Source of the DNA: Janibacter anophelis NBRC 107843
GTDB taxonomy: Bacteria; Actinomycetota; Actinomycetes; Actinomycetales; Dermatophilaceae
Length of the DNA: 54,494 nt
NCBI RefSeq assembly: GCF_001570945.1
Contig: NZ_BCSQ01000020.1
Span: 1 to 54,494, forward strand
Direction: 5' to 3'
Numbering within the stretch: the stretch's first letter is position 1; each line of letters begins with the position of its first letter. Shown here one piece after another: positions 34,741-44,323 of the stretch. The position numbers and the translations under genes are program-made. The notes below the pieces were generated by a model. The model was given only the letters and a program-made list of their open reading frames with translations. It searched no databases and was not told the DNA's origin.

Positions 34741-36371
34741 CCCTTCGCCTTGCGTCGGCTCGACGACTTCTTGCGACGCTCGCTCGGGCGCGTGACCTCT
34801 TCGCCGGCCTCGATGGCTGCGGCGGCAAGCTCACGCCCGTGGGTCGCCAGAGCCTCGACGAGGCTCTCACCGGTCGCCTCGGGCGCCATGACGTCGACGC
34901 GCAGGCCGGCCTCCTCGGCCGTCTTGACCGTCGCCGGGCCGATGCAGGCGATGACCGTCGCGGGGTGCGGCTTGCCGGCGATGCCGACGAGGTTGCGCAC
35001 GGTCGAGGAGGAGGTGAAGACGACGGCGTCGAAGGCGCCCTGCTTGATGGCGTCGCGCACCGGCGCCGGCGGCGGCGTGGCCCGCACGGTGCGGTAGGCG
35101 GTCACGTCGTCGACCTGCCAGCCCATGTCCTGCAGACCCGCGACGAGGGTGTCGGTCGCGATGTCCGCACGCGGCAGGAAGACGCGGTCGATGGGGTCGA
35201 GCACCTCGTCGTAGGGCGGCCACTCCTCGAGCAGGCCCTTGGCCGACATCTCGCCGGTGGGCACTAGGTCGGGCTCCAGGCCCCAGTCGCGCAGCGCATC
35301 GGCGGTGACGCCGCCGACGGCGGCGATCTTCAGCCCGGAGAACGCGCGAGCGTCGAGACCGAACTCCTGGAACTTCTCCCGGATGGCCTTGACCGCGTTG
35401 ACCGAGGTGAAGCCGATCCACTGGTACCGACCGGTGACCAGACCGCGCACGGCACGCTCGACTGCCTGGGGGGTGCGGGGCGGCTCGACGCTGATCGTCG
35501 GGACGACCTCGCTGGTGGCGCCGTGCCCGAGCAGCTGCTTGGTCATCGGACCGGCTTGGTCCTTGGTGCGCGGGATGAGCACCCGCCAGCCGTAGAGCGG
35601 CTTGGTCTCGAACCACGAGAGGTCGGCGCGCATGCCGACGGTCTGGCCGACGACCGCGAGCGTGGGCACCTCGAGACCGGCGACGGCCTCGGCGGCCTCC
35701 TCGAGCGTGGTCTGCCGGGTGCTCTGGTGCGTCGTGGTGCCGCCGCGGGTGAGGGCGACGGGGGTGTCGGCGGCCCGGCCGGCTGCCAGCAGGTCACCGA
35801 AGGCACGACCAAGGTGCTCGGGCAGGCCGAGCAGCACGAGCGTGACGTCGTCGGCGACCGAGCCCGACAGGTCGGCGCGCTTGGCCCCGGAGACGCTCAC
35901 GACGTGCAGGGCACCGGTCGAGCGCGAGGTGAGCGGCACCCCGGCGTAGGTCGGCACGGCGCTCACCGCGGAGACGCCGGGCACGATGTCGAAGTCGATG
36001 TCCGCCTTGACCAGGGCCTGCGCCTCCTCGGCCAGGCCGTTGAAGGTCGCGGGGTCACCGTCCATGAGGCGCACGACGAGTCCACCCTTGTGCGCCTTGG
36101 CCGTGCGCACGACGAGCTTGGCGCGCATGGCGTGCGTCAGCTGCTGGCCGTGCTCGCCGTGGCTGGCGTCGACGACCTCGACGTCCGTGCCGGTCATCGA
36201 GGCGACGAGGTCCTCGTTGGTCAGCTGGTCGGTGATGACCGCGTCCGCGCGAGCGAGCAGCTCGACGGCGGCGACGGTCATGAGGGAGACGTCACCGGGC
36301 CCCGCGCCGACGAAGGCGACGCGCGCCGGTCGGCGGGTGGCGGTGGGGGTGGCGGAACGCTGGGGGGTCAC
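34737..36371 (-). CDS. uroporphyrinogen-III C-methyltransferase/uroporphyrinogen-III synthase fusion
   Basis: 544 residues. The N-terminal part (about 15-250) is a CobA/SUMT domain: [15 protein letters not shown] and [20 protein letters not shown], then DGDPATFNG and [11 protein letters not shown]. The C-terminal part (about 265-515) is Hem[41 protein letters not shown]. The fusion leads both to heme and to siroheme/cobalamin precursors. A basic [13 protein letters not shown] tail ends it. GTG start 36371 overlaps the hemC stop as GTGA. Confidence 0.93.
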   Translation of the reverse strand: MTPQRSATPTATRRPARVAFVGAGPGDVSLMTVAAVELLARADAVITDQLTNEDLVASMTGTDVEVVDASHGEHGQQLTHAMRAKLVVRTAKAHKGGLVVRLMDGDPATFNGLAEEAQALVKADIDFDIVPGVSAVSAVPTYAGVPLTSRSTGALHVVSVSGAKRADLSGSVADDVTLVLLGLPEHLGRAFGDLLAAGRAADTPVALTRGGTTTHQSTRQTTLEEAAEAVAGLEVPTLAVVGQTVGMRADLSWFETKPLYGWRVLIPRTKDQAGPMTKQLLGHGATSEVVPTISVEPPRTPQAVERAVRGLVTGRYQWIGFTSVNAVKAIREKFQEFGLDARAFSGLKIAAVGGVTADALRDWGLEPDLVPTGEMSAKGLLEEWPPYDEVLDPIDRVFLPRADIATDTLVAGLQDMGWQVDDVTAYRTVRATPPPAPVRDAIKQGAFDAVVFTSSSTVRNLVGIAGKPHPATVIACIGPATVKTAEEAGLRVDVMAPEATGESLVEALATHGRELAAAAIEAGEEVTRPSERRKKSSSRRKAKG

Positions 36372-37327
36372 GTGACTTGCTCCGAAGCGGTCGTTGGGTG
36401 GGTGGCTTGCAGATCGGCGAGGTCGGTGGCGCCGTCGGCGACGAGGATGCGGGCGAGGCGACGGCCGAGGTCCTCCGCCTCGACCACCGGGCCGGTGACG
36501 GACCGGCGCAGGTCCCCCGAGCCGTCGGTCGCGGCGACGACGGCTCGCAGGGAGATCACCGGACCGTCGACGTCCTCGACGATCTCGGCGAGGGCGCCGA
36601 CGGGGGCGGCGCATCCCGCCTCGAGCTCGGCCAGGACGGCGCGCTCGGCGGTGACCGCCGCCCGGGTGTCGGCGTGGTCGATCGGACGAAGGGCGGCCAG
36701 CACCTCCTCGTCGTCCTCGCGGCACTCGACGGCCAGGGCTCCCTGGCCGGGGGCGGGCAGCATCTGGATCGGCTCGAGGTGCTCGGTGACGTGCTCGAGC
36801 AGCCCGGCCCGGGTCAGTCCCGCGGAGGCGAGGACGATGGCGTCGAGCTGCTCCTCGCCGGGGCCGACCATGGCCAGTCGGGTGCCGAGGTTGCCGCGGA
36901 TGTCGCGGAACTGCAGCCCGAGCCCGAGGGCGGCGAGCTGGGCGCGCCGGCGCGGGGAGCCGGTGCCGACGACGGAGCCCTCACCGAGCTCGCCGAGGGT
37001 GAGTCCGTCGCGCGCGCAGAGCGCATCGCGCGGGTCGACCCGCGCGGGGATGGCGGCGATGGCCAGACCGGGTGCGGGCGCGGTCGGCAGGTCCTTGAGC
37101 GAGTGGACGGCCAGGTCGATCTCGCCGGCGAGCAGCGCGTCGCGCAGCGCCGTGGCGAAGACCCCGGTGCCGCCCATGCTCGCGAGCGAGGCGCGGTTGG
37201 TGTCGCCCTCGGTGACGATCTCGACGAGCTCGACCTCGTGGCCGGCCGCGCGCAGCGCGTCGGCGACGTGGCCGGACTGGGTCATGGCCAGCATCGAGCG
37301 ACGTGTCCCCAGACGAAGGGAGGTCAT
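36368..37327 (-). CDS. hemC: hydroxymethylbilane synthase (porphobilinogen deaminase)
   Basis: 319 residues. It links four porphobilinogens. [19 protein letters not shown] opens the protein, [20 protein letters not shown] carries the catalytic Asp region, [14 protein letters not shown] the basic substrate site, and [15 protein letters not shown] near residue 242 the Cys that holds the dipyrromethane cofactor. Its ATG overlaps the hemA stop (ATGA). Confidence 0.97.
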   Translation of the reverse strand: MTSLRLGTRRSMLAMTQSGHVADALRAAGHEVELVEIVTEGDTNRASLASMGGTGVFATALRDALLAGEIDLAVHSLKDLPTAPAPGLAIAAIPARVDPRDALCARDGLTLGELGEGSVVGTGSPRRRAQLAALGLGLQFRDIRGNLGTRLAMVGPGEEQLDAIVLASAGLTRAGLLEHVTEHLEPIQMLPAPGQGALAVECREDDEEVLAALRPIDHADTRAAVTAERAVLAELEAGCAAPVGALAEIVEDVDGPVISLRAVVAATDGSGDLRRSVTGPVVEAEDLGRRLARILVADGATDLADLQATHPTTASEQVT

Positions 37328-38598
37328 CGGGCACCCCCTTCGGCGTGCAGGTCGAAGAGCTGGTGCAGCGCGTCCTCGTACTCGCCGAAGCGACCGTCGA
37401 TCGCCAGCTCCTTGGCACGGACGGTGGGCGCGTGGAGCAGCTTCTCGACGATGCGGTGCACGGCGAGCTCGACCTCGGCGCGGTCGCCGTCGGCCATGTC
37501 GGGGGTGCGCTGGCCGAGTCGCTCCAGCTCCCGCTCGACGACCTGCTGGGCGGCGCTGCGCAGTGCCCGGACGGTCGGTCCGGCGATGCTCGCGGCCCGC
37601 TGCCCGAGGTGCTTGGTGACGGCGTCGCCGACGATCTGGCGCGCCTGCTCGACCTCGGGCACCGCGCCTGCGGTCCCAAGCAGGTCGCCGAGCTCGGCGA
37701 GGCCGAGGCGGGTGACGCCGCTGAGGTCCGCGACCTCGTGGGCGACGTCGTGCGGCAGGGCGAGGTCGATGTAGGCCTGCCGACGACCGGCCCGGGCGAC
37801 CTGGGCATCGGCCGCGTCGGGCAGGGCGATCGCCAGACCGGTCGAGCCGGTGCAGGAGATGACGACGTCGGCCTCGGCGAGGGCCTCCGCGAGCTCGTGC
37901 GTCGGGCGGGCCCGGCCACCGAGCCGCTCCGCGAGGGCGGCCCCGCGCTCGTGCGTGCGGTTGACCACGGTCAGCTCGGCGACGCCGCGGCGGATGGAGC
38001 TGGTCGCGGCGAGGGCACTCATGGCCCCGGCACCGACGACGAGGACGTGCACGTCGGCGAGCGGCCCGACGTGCTGCTCGGCGGCATCGAGCCCGGCACC
38101 GACGAGGGAACGCGAGACCTCGTCGATCGCGGTCTCGGAGTGCACCCGCTTGCCGGTGCGCAGCGCCTGCTGGACGAGGGAGTTGAGCTTGCTGCCGACG
38201 TGGCCGTCGCTCTGGCCGCGCCCGAGGGCGTCGCGCAGCTGGCCGAGGATCTGGGCCTCGCCCACCGCCATGGAGTCGAGCCCGGCGGCGACGTTGAAGA
38301 CGTGGGCGACCGCGGCGTCCCCGTAGTGCAGGTCCAGGTGCGCCTTGAGGTCGTCGTGGGTGATCTCGGTGGCGCTCGTGAGCGCCTCGGTGAGGTCGGC
38401 GACGGCACCGTGGAAGGCGCTGACCTCGGCGTAGACCTCGGTGCGGTTGCACGTCGCGACGACGAGGTGCTCGGTGATGTCGGGGCTGGCCGAGGCGGCC
38501 GCGATGATCCGGGACAGGCTGCCCTCGTCGAGCGCCGCCCGCTCGAGGACGGAGATCGGGGCGCGACGGTGGTTCAGGCCGAAGGCGAGCAGGCTCAT
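37324..38598 (-). CDS. hemA: glutamyl-tRNA reductase
   Basis: 424 residues, first enzyme of the C5 route. [20 protein letters not shown] near residue 47 holds the catalytic Cys, [20 protein letters not shown] the second active block, and [14 protein letters not shown] near residue 180 the NADPH loop; the C-terminal dimerisation helix is present. ATGA overlap with rex upstream puts it under the Rex promoter. Confidence 0.97.
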   Translation of the reverse strand: MSLLAFGLNHRRAPISVLERAALDEGSLSRIIAAASASPDITEHLVVATCNRTEVYAEVSAFHGAVADLTEALTSATEITHDDLKAHLDLHYGDAAVAHVFNVAAGLDSMAVGEAQILGQLRDALGRGQSDGHVGSKLNSLVQQALRTGKRVHSETAIDEVSRSLVGAGLDAAEQHVGPLADVHVLVVGAGAMSALAATSSIRRGVAELTVVNRTHERGAALAERLGGRARPTHELAEALAEADVVISCTGSTGLAIALPDAADAQVARAGRRQAYIDLALPHDVAHEVADLSGVTRLGLAELGDLLGTAGAVPEVEQARQIVGDAVTKHLGQRAASIAGPTVRALRSAAQQVVERELERLGQRTPDMADGDRAEVELAVHRIVEKLLHAPTVRAKELAIDGRFGEYEDALHQLFDLHAEGGAR

Positions 38599-39275
38599 CC
38601 GGCACCCTCCAAGAGGTCCTCGGGAACGGTTCCGGAGCGCTGCTGCTCGTGGAAGGCGAGGATCTGCAGCTCCGTGGACAGGTCGACCTTGCGCATGTGG
38701 ACCCCTTCGGGGACCTGGATCGCGGTCGCGGCGAAATTGAGGATCGAGCTCACGCCCGCGGTGACGAGCAGGTCGGCCACCTCCTGGGCGGACGCGGGCG
38801 GGGTGGCGATGACGCCGATGCACGCCTCCCCGGGCGTGACGAGCGAGGTCAGCGCGGCCATCGGCTGGATCGTCAGCTCGTCGACCTGGACGCCGACGAG
38901 CTGGGGGTCGCGGTCGAGCAGGGCGACGACCTTGAAGCCCTTGGTCGCGAAGCCGCCGTAGGAGGCGAGCGCGCGGCCCAGGTTGCCCATCCCGACGATG
39001 ACGACCGGCCAGTCGTGGGTCAGCCCGAGGGCGCGGGAGATCTGGTAGGTCAGGTGGGCCACGTCGTAGCCGACGCCGCGCACACCGTAGGACCCGAGGT
39101 GGCTGAGGTCCTTGCGCAGCTTCGCCGAGCTGACCCCGGCGCTGTGCGCGAGCTCCTCCGAGGAGACCGAGAGGACGTCCTGGGCGGTGAGCTGGCCGAG
39201 GGCCCGCAGGTATCCGGGGAGCCGGGCAACCGTCGCGTCGGGGATGTCGCGCTTGGCGGCCTGATCGACGGACAC
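38595..39275 (-). CDS. rex: redox-sensing transcriptional repressor Rex
   Basis: 226 residues. An N-terminal winged helix ([45 protein letters not shown]) and a C-terminal Rossmann domain with [20 protein letters not shown] (residues about 90-109). Rex leaves DNA when NADH binds. The GTG at 39275 is used; the nearest purine-rich site is about 13 bases away, longer than ideal. It heads the hem operon with its own operator upstream. Confidence 0.97.
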   Translation of the reverse strand: MSVDQAAKRDIPDATVARLPGYLRALGQLTAQDVLSVSSEELAHSAGVSSAKLRKDLSHLGSYGVRGVGYDVAHLTYQISRALGLTHDWPVVIVGMGNLGRALASYGGFATKGFKVVALLDRDPQLVGVQVDELTIQPMAALTSLVTPGEACIGVIATPPASAQEVADLLVTAGVSSILNFAATAIQVPEGVHMRKVDLSTELQILAFHEQQRSGTVPEDLLEGAG

Positions 39276-39338
39276 GGCTGGGCTCGGGCTCCTCTCCCGG
39301 TCGAGGGGCGAGCGCCTCCTGACGACCGAACTCCCACG

Positions 39339-39367
39339 AGATTACGCTCTTGTGAACAAATGCACAA
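39339..39367 (-). promoter_or_regulatory. promoter of the rex-hem operon
   Basis: Read leftward: TTGTGC (39367-39362), spacer of exactly 17 bases, TAATCT (39344-39339). Transcription would begin near 39332, leaving a leader of about 57 bases before the rex GTG. The Rex box covers the -35 box and part of the spacer. Confidence 0.75.
39350..39367. promoter_or_regulatory. Rex operator (ROP)
   Basis: TTGTGAACAAATGCACAA, an 18-base site of the form TTGTG-N8-CACAA, which is the core of known Rex boxes (TTGTGAANNNNTTCACAA). It is 75-92 bases upstream of rex, downstream of the glutaredoxin gene, and overlaps the -35 box. Repression should lift when NADH is high. Confidence 0.85.
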
Positions 39368-39399
39368 AGTCGCGACGGTCCGCGGACACCGCCGGACGT

Positions 39400-39648
39400 T
39401 CAGCCCTCGAGAGCCGCGCGCAAGCGCCCTTCGTCCACCCGCCAGTAGTCGTGCTGGCGGCCGTCGACGAAGGTGACCGGCACCTCGTCGGTCCAGCGCG
39501 CCAGCGCCGGGTCGGCGTCGATGTCCACCTCGGCGAAGCTGTCGCCGGTCTCGCCGACGACGCGCTCGATGACCTCGCGCGCCACGTCGCACAGGTGACA
39601 ACCGTCGCGACCGATCATCACGACGCGGGTGTCGGGCAGGTCGGACAC
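39400..39648 (-). CDS. glutaredoxin-like protein
   Basis: 82 residues, thioredoxin fold. VVMIGRDGCHLCDVAREVIE carries the CxxC (CHLC) active site at about residues 17-20, followed by VPVTFVDGRQHDYWRVD with the cis-Pro. In actinobacteria, which use mycothiol, the partner is unclear. It lies between the acyltransferase and rex on the same strand, as in mycobacteria from memory. The Rex box follows its stop. Confidence 0.9.
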   Translation of the reverse strand: MSDLPDTRVVMIGRDGCHLCDVAREVIERVVGETGDSFAEVDIDADPALARWTDEVPVTFVDGRQHDYWRVDEGRLRAALEG

Positions 39649-39656
39649 GACCGCTC

Positions 39657-41219
39657 CTAGAAGAAGACCGAGCGCCGGGTGACGAGCACGGAGTACAGCG
39701 TCTGCTGGATCGTCTCGCGCACCTGGTCGGTCACCTCGAAGACGAGCATCGGGTCATCGGCCGCCGACGGGCCCAGGGACGCGGTGTCGACCGGCTCGCC
39801 GAACTCGATGATCCACTTGCTCGGCAGCGGCACGAGCCCCAACGGACCGAGCAGCGGGAAGAACGGGGTGATCGGCGCATAGGGGGCGCCGACGAGCCGG
39901 GCCACCGTCTTCATGTTGCCGATCATCGGGTAGACCTCCTCGGCCCCGACGACCGAGCACGGGATGATCGGGACCTCGGAGCGCACGGCCGCGGAGACGA
40001 AGCCGCCCCGGCCGAAGCGCTGCAGCTTGTACCGCTCGCGGAAGGGCTTGCCGACGCCCTTGAACCCCTCGGGCCACACCCCGACGAGCTCGCCCTGGCG
40101 CAGCAGCCGCTCGGCGTCGGCGTTGGAGGCCAGGGTGGCCCCGGTCTTGCGGGCGAAGTCCCCGACGACCGGCAGCTGGAAGACGAGGTCGGCACCGAGC
40201 ATCCGCAGGAAGCGGCCCTGCGGGTGCGCGTCGTGGATCGCCAGCTGGGTCATGACCGAGTCGATCGCGATCGTGCCGGAGTGGTTGGACACGAGCAGCG
40301 CGCCGCCCTCGGCCGGGATGTTCTCGATCCCGCGCACCTCGATCCGGAACCAGTGGTCCTTGAGCAGGCGCAGCACCGGGAAGACGGTGTGGATCGTGAA
40401 GTCCTCGTCGAAGCCGAAGTCGTCGACGGCGTAGTCACCCTTGACCCGGCGCTGCAGGAAGTGCAACGTCTCGGCGAAACGGCGCTCCCAGGTGTCGCCC
40501 GCGGCGGCACCGGCCGCCTGACCGAGGGTCCGGGAGGTCAGCTGCCCCGCGGACAGCAGCACGGAGAGCATCTCCGCCAGCCCCGGGACGAGCGCCTGCC
40601 CGGAGTCGGGCGTGCCCGACGTCGCCGGGGTCGGGGCGGGCCGACTCGCTGCCGCCGGCCGGTCCGACACCGTGCTGCGGCGCGCCGGTGGGCGGCGCCG
40701 GGCGGTGCTCGGGGTCGACGTCGTGCGCTGGGCCGTGGGGGGCGTGCCGTCCGGTCCTGGCACGACGGTGAGGTTGGGCTTGCGCGTCGTCGTGCGACGG
40801 GTGGCGGGCGCCTTGCCCTGGGTCCGGGAGGCGGGCGCCGCACTCGCCTTCACCTGCGCGGAGGGACCCGTGAGAAGGGGGGTGCTCCGGCGCCGTGCCC
40901 GCTCGCCGCCCGCGCGGTCGGCTGCGGCCGAGACGCTGCTCGGGCGGACCGTCGACTTCTTGGCGGCGGCCCTCTTCGCCGTCGCCTTGGTGGCGGGGGC
41001 CTTGGCCGCGGCCGTGGTGGCCGGGCTCTTCTTCGCGGCGGCCTTCTTCGCCGTCGCGCTGCGGGTGGTCTTCTTGGGGGCGGCCTTCGCGGTGGCCGCC
41101 TTCTTCGCGGTGGCCGCCTTCTTCGCGGTGGTGGCCTTCTTCGCGGCGGCCGCCTTCTTCGCGGGAGCCGCGGAGGCCGTGGTCTTCTTCGGTCCGGAGG
41201 CCCGGGTGCTGTCGGCCAT
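39657..41219 (-). CDS. PlsC-type lysophospholipid acyltransferase with histone-H1-like N-terminal tail
   Basis: 520 residues. Residues 1-85 are Lys/Ala/Thr-rich with repeated AKKA and TAKKAA units, like histone H1 or the tail of actinobacterial HupB; residues 85-200 are an Arg/Pro/Thr-rich low-complexity linker. From about 210 comes the PlsC domain: LLVSNHSGTIAID (HX4D-type block, NHSGTIAID), ELVGVWPEGFKGVGKPF and VPIIPCSVVGAEE. It would acylate lysophosphatidate-like lipids at the membrane. ATG 41219 overlaps the SDR stop by one base; a GTG at 41222 is possible. Confidence 0.9.
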   Translation of the reverse strand: MADSTRASGPKKTTASAAPAKKAAAAKKATTAKKAATAKKAATAKAAPKKTTRSATAKKAAAKKSPATTAAAKAPATKATAKRAAAKKSTVRPSSVSAAADRAGGERARRRSTPLLTGPSAQVKASAAPASRTQGKAPATRRTTTRKPNLTVVPGPDGTPPTAQRTTSTPSTARRRPPARRSTVSDRPAAASRPAPTPATSGTPDSGQALVPGLAEMLSVLLSAGQLTSRTLGQAAGAAAGDTWERRFAETLHFLQRRVKGDYAVDDFGFDEDFTIHTVFPVLRLLKDHWFRIEVRGIENIPAEGGALLVSNHSGTIAIDSVMTQLAIHDAHPQGRFLRMLGADLVFQLPVVGDFARKTGATLASNADAERLLRQGELVGVWPEGFKGVGKPFRERYKLQRFGRGGFVSAAVRSEVPIIPCSVVGAEEVYPMIGNMKTVARLVGAPYAPITPFFPLLGPLGLVPLPSKWIIEFGEPVDTASLGPSAADDPMLVFEVTDQVRETIQQTLYSVLVTRRSVFF

Positions 41220-42307
41220 CACTTCTCGCTCTCGGTGGTCGGCGTCACGGCCCGCATCGCGGCCTGGGCGGCCTGCACGGCCGACCAGCCGGGCTGGGCG
41301 AAGGGCAGACGGTCGAGGACGCGCCCCTTGGTCGCGCGGGCGAAGTCCTCATAGGCGGCACGCGTGGTGTAGGCCGGCTCGAAGCCGAGCGCATCACGCA
41401 TGCGGGTGGTGTCGAGCCCGCGACCGAAGCTCAACATGTCCAGCTGGTCGGACCCGATGTCGATCAGGCCGAAGCGCTTGGCAAGGTCGGCGATGCCGGA
41501 GGTCGTCATGCGTGGCACGAGGACGTAGGGCCGTCCGGCGATGTTCGCCGCCTGGCTCGCCGTGATGATGCCCTCGCCGGCCACGTTGACCGCGCCGAGA
41601 CCGGGCACCGTGAGGGCCTGCGCCAGGGCGCCGACGCAGTCGTCCTCGTGGACGAACTGCAGCCGGGCGTCGTACCCGAGCGGGATGGGGATGACCGGCA
41701 GGCTGAAGTGGTCGGTGAAGGCGGTGCGGATCCGCGGCCCGATGACATTGGCGAACCGCAGTGTCGTGATCTCGATGTCCGGCCGCCGACGTGACAGACC
41801 CCGGACGTATCCCTCGACCTCGACGCTGTCACGCGCCCAACCCGAGCTCGGCATCTTCTGCGCCGACATGTCCTCGGTGAACATGGCCGGGTCACGCGGG
41901 CTGGACCCGTAGACGCCGGCCGTGGACTTCACGACGAGCCGGGTCACCGACTCCGCCCGCTGGCAGGCCGCCAGGAGCTGCATCGTGCCGATGACGTTGA
42001 CCTCTTTTTGCGTGGCCCGGCCGCCACCGGCGCGCGGGGTGGCGATGACGCCCATGTGCACGACCGTGTCGACGTCGTTGCCCGCGATGATCCGTCCGAT
42101 GAGCGGGCTGCGGATGTCGGCACGCATGAATTCGGCGCGGCCGATGCCGTGGCGCGGCGGGACGACGTCGACGCCGATGATCCGGCCGATGGACTCGTCT
42201 CGGCTCAGGCGACGCACGAAGGCGCCGCCGAGGTGGCGCGAGACGCCGGCGACGAGGACTGTCTCTGGCACGGCAGGTCCTTCCTGGACGTCGAGGTCAC
42301 TGATCAC
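41219..42307 (-). CDS. NAD-dependent epimerase/dehydratase (extended SDR)
   Basis: 362 residues. VLVAGVSRHLGGAFVRRLS near residue 18 is the NAD loop (AGxxxxLGG variant of GxxGxxG); STAGVYGSSPRDP, RFANVIGPR and the central Ser/Tyr region follow the SDR pattern, though the usual YxxxK is not plain: the block reads WARDSVEVEGYV. It is a counterpart of the galE2-like gene beside the acyltransferase in mycobacteria, from memory. Substrate unknown. An alternative GTG start is at 42271. Confidence 0.85.
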   Translation of the reverse strand: MISDLDVQEGPAVPETVLVAGVSRHLGGAFVRRLSRDESIGRIIGVDVVPPRHGIGRAEFMRADIRSPLIGRIIAGNDVDTVVHMGVIATPRAGGGRATQKEVNVIGTMQLLAACQRAESVTRLVVKSTAGVYGSSPRDPAMFTEDMSAQKMPSSGWARDSVEVEGYVRGLSRRRPDIEITTLRFANVIGPRIRTAFTDHFSLPVIPIPLGYDARLQFVHEDDCVGALAQALTVPGLGAVNVAGEGIITASQAANIAGRPYVLVPRMTTSGIADLAKRFGLIDIGSDQLDMLSFGRGLDTTRMRDALGFEPAYTTRAAYEDFARATKGRVLDRLPFAQPGWSAVQAAQAAMRAVTPTTESEK

Positions 42308-42395
42308 GGCTTGCGCCGAGCCTAGTCTCGCGCGCCCGCTGCGGGTGGCGCGGGGTCTCTCGTGGTCGATGAGAGACAGGAATCACGCGGGGACG

Positions 42396-42439
42396 ACGAA
42401 GGGGGTCCGACCGCGATCTCGCGGTCGGACCCCCTTCGT
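42396..42439. terminator. 21-bp perfect terminator hairpin after the bS22 gene
   Basis: ACGAAGGGGGTCCGACCGCG plus A (42396-42416) pairs fully with its reverse complement at 42419-42439; only TC lies between. It begins 5 bases past the bS22 stop on the leftward strand and ends 88 bases before the SDR start. Both ends of the stem are the CGAAGGG/CCCTTCG heptamer. Confidence 0.8.
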
Positions 42440-42443
42440 GAGG

Positions 42444-42542
42444 TCACTTCTTGTTGCGACGCTGGTGGCGCGTCTTGCGCAGCAACTTGCGGTGCTTCTT
42501 CTTCGCCATGCGCTTGCGACGCTTCTTGATGACAGAACCCAT
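42444..42542 (-). CDS. bS22-like small ribosomal subunit protein (AURKAIP1/COX24 family)
   Basis: 32 residues, too short for most gene finders: MGSVIKKRRKRMAKKKHRKL then LRKTRHQRRNKK. More than half of the residues are Lys or Arg. This matches the tiny actinobacterial ribosomal protein found at the small-subunit decoding centre in mycobacterial structures. GAAGGAC lies 7 bases before the ATG. The gene order HTH, bS22, SDR, acyltransferase fits the actinobacterial pattern. Confidence 0.93.
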   Translation of the reverse strand: MGSVIKKRRKRMAKKKHRKLLRKTRHQRRNKK

Positions 42543-42702
42543 GCGGATGTCCTTCGTGTCGTGATCAGTGCTTGCCGGTGGTGGCTCGAGCGATGCCGGT
42601 CCTGCGGCCGCAGGCACCACCGAGTCCGAGTCAGGCGACAGAGTCTATCCGCTGACGGGGAGTGCCCCGTGCACGACCCCCGTCCGGCTGCTCGTCAGGG
42701 AC

Positions 42703-42900
42703 TCAGGCCGTCTCGACGAACGAGGTCTCGAGGTAGGTGTGGACCGCGTCCTCCGGGACGCGGAAGCTACGACCGACGCGCACGGCCGGCAGGTCGCCGT
42801 TGTGGACCATGCGGTAGACCGTCATCTTGGACACGCGCATGATCGACGCGACCTCAGCCACGGTGAGGAAGCGCACCTCACCCAGTCGGTCGTTGGACAT
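42703..42900 (-). CDS. small HTH protein, excisionase/BldC-like
   Basis: 65 residues, one MerR-like winged HTH: RFLTVAEVASIMRVSKMTVY, RMVHNGDLPAVRVGRSFRVP and EDAVHTYLE. It is the size of BldC and of the mycobacterial HTH protein beside the bS22 gene. The start at 42900 fits the domain. A strong promoter lies 73-101 bases upstream. Its targets cannot be told. Confidence 0.9.
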   Translation of the reverse strand: MSNDRLGEVRFLTVAEVASIMRVSKMTVYRMVHNGDLPAVRVGRSFRVPEDAVHTYLETSFVETA

Positions 42901-42972
42901 GATCACCTCGATATCCGCAGGGGCGTGCCGCCGACCGGTGTCGGCGTCCTGGGACGAGCCCTGCAGGTGACC

Positions 42973-43001
42973 ACCATAGGGGCAGATGTGACGACTGTGA
43001 A
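42973..43001 (-). promoter_or_regulatory. sigma-A-type promoter of the HTH gene
   Basis: Read leftward: TTCACA (43001-42996), a 17-base spacer, TATGGT (42978-42973). Start of transcription would be near 42966, giving a leader of about 65 bases. It lies in the 170-base gap after the end of the acuC-like gene. Confidence 0.65.
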
Positions 43002-43070
43002 GACGAGAGGACGAATTTCGCGGCCGAGTCCACCCGACACGCCGATACCGACCCCTCGAGTCCGCGCGAT

Positions 43071-44261
43071 TCAGTCGAACCAGACGTCGAGACCGTGCAG
43101 CGGGAAGACCGCTTGGCGGGTGGCCATGATGGCGCGATCGACACCGCTGTGCGGGTTGTGGCCCATGGCCCACGGTTGCACCCAGATGGGCAACTCGCTC
43201 TGGGGCAGGTCGCCCATGCGCTCGGGTCCGGGCTGGCCGGAGACCAGTTCGACGTGCTCGCGCCAGGCCGCCGGGATCTCGGTGGCGGCGGACAAGGGCC
43301 GGTGCGCGGCGATGGCGGTCAGGTGCGTCCAGGCACGCGGCACGGCACCCGTGACGTCGTAGCCCCCTCCCCCGACGGCCACCCACCGTCCGTCGCAGAC
43401 CTCGTGCGCGAGCCGGTGCAGGTCGACCGCCGCCTGCCGTTGCGCGTCGAGGGACAGCGCCATGTGCGCCAGCGGGTCCTCCTTGTGCGTGTCGCAGCCG
43501 TGCTGCGTGATGAGCACCTGCGGCTCGAAGGCGCGCACGATCGGGCCGGCGACGGACGTGATCGCCCGCAGCCACGGCCCATCGGTCACGCCCGGGGGCA
43601 GCGCGACGTTGACGGCGGTGCCCTCGGCACCCGGCCCGCCGGTGTCGGCCGGCCACCCGGTGCCCGGGAAGAGGGTGCGTCCGGACTCGTGGATCGAGAC
43701 GGTGAGCACGCGCGGGTCGTCGTAGAAGATCTCCTGCACACCGTCGCCGTGGTGCACGTCGACGTCGATGTAGGCGATCCGCTCGACGCCCTGGTCGAGC
43801 AGCCAGGCGATGGCGGCGGCGATGTCGTTGTAGATGCAGAAGCCCGCGGCCCGGTCGCGCATGGCGTGGTGCATGCCGCCGGTGAAGTTGACCCCGTGCA
43901 TGGCCTCGCCGGACCACACCCGCCGGGCGGCCTCGACGGTGCCGGCGACGATCCGGGCGCTGGACTCGTGGATCCCGGCGAACCCGGGCACGTCGTCGGT
44001 GCCGATCCCCCACCGGCCGTCGGCGGAGGCGGGGTCGGCGGAGATCGCGCGCACGCCGGCGACGTAGTCGGGGTCGTGGACGCGCAGGAGGAGCTCGTCG
44101 GGGGCGGGTTCGACGTCGACGACGTCCACGTCGTCGAAGACCCCGAGCTCGCGGCACAGGCGTGCCGTGAGGTCGAGCCGCACGGGTGACATCGGATGTC
44201 CGGCCCCGAAGTCGTACCGCGTGAACTCCTCGCCCCAGATGGCGCACGTCCGTGTGCTCAT
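43071..44261 (-). CDS. acuC: AcuC-type histone deacetylase family protein
   Basis: 396 residues, arginase/deacetylase fold. GVNFTGGMHHAMRDRAAGFC and YNDIAAAIAWLLDQG hold the paired active-site His, IAYIDVDVHHGDGVQEIFYD the Asp/His zinc ligands, and LITQHGCDTHKEDPLAHM the last Asp ligand region. AcuC deacetylates acetyl-CoA synthetase and related proteins. The start at 44261 (MSTRTCAIWGEEF) agrees with the family N-terminus. Divergent from the RCK gene, 62 bases apart. Confidence 0.94.
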   Translation of the reverse strand: MSTRTCAIWGEEFTRYDFGAGHPMSPVRLDLTARLCRELGVFDDVDVVDVEPAPDELLLRVHDPDYVAGVRAISADPASADGRWGIGTDDVPGFAGIHESSARIVAGTVEAARRVWSGEAMHGVNFTGGMHHAMRDRAAGFCIYNDIAAAIAWLLDQGVERIAYIDVDVHHGDGVQEIFYDDPRVLTVSIHESGRTLFPGTGWPADTGGPGAEGTAVNVALPPGVTDGPWLRAITSVAGPIVRAFEPQVLITQHGCDTHKEDPLAHMALSLDAQRQAAVDLHRLAHEVCDGRWVAVGGGGYDVTGAVPRAWTHLTAIAAHRPLSAATEIPAAWREHVELVSGQPGPERMGDLPQSELPIWVQPWAMGHNPHSGVDRAIMATRQAVFPLHGLDVWFD

Positions 44262-44323
44262 GATCCAGACGCTACCCCGGCTAGTGTCGTCTTCCACGAC
44301 TCACCCGACGATCGGAGGACCGC

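Noticed and set aside
41219-41222. Frameshift or misassembly in the acyltransferase N-terminal repeats
   Set aside because: The Lys/Ala repeats stay in one frame up to the PlsC domain and the start overlaps the upstream stop cleanly.
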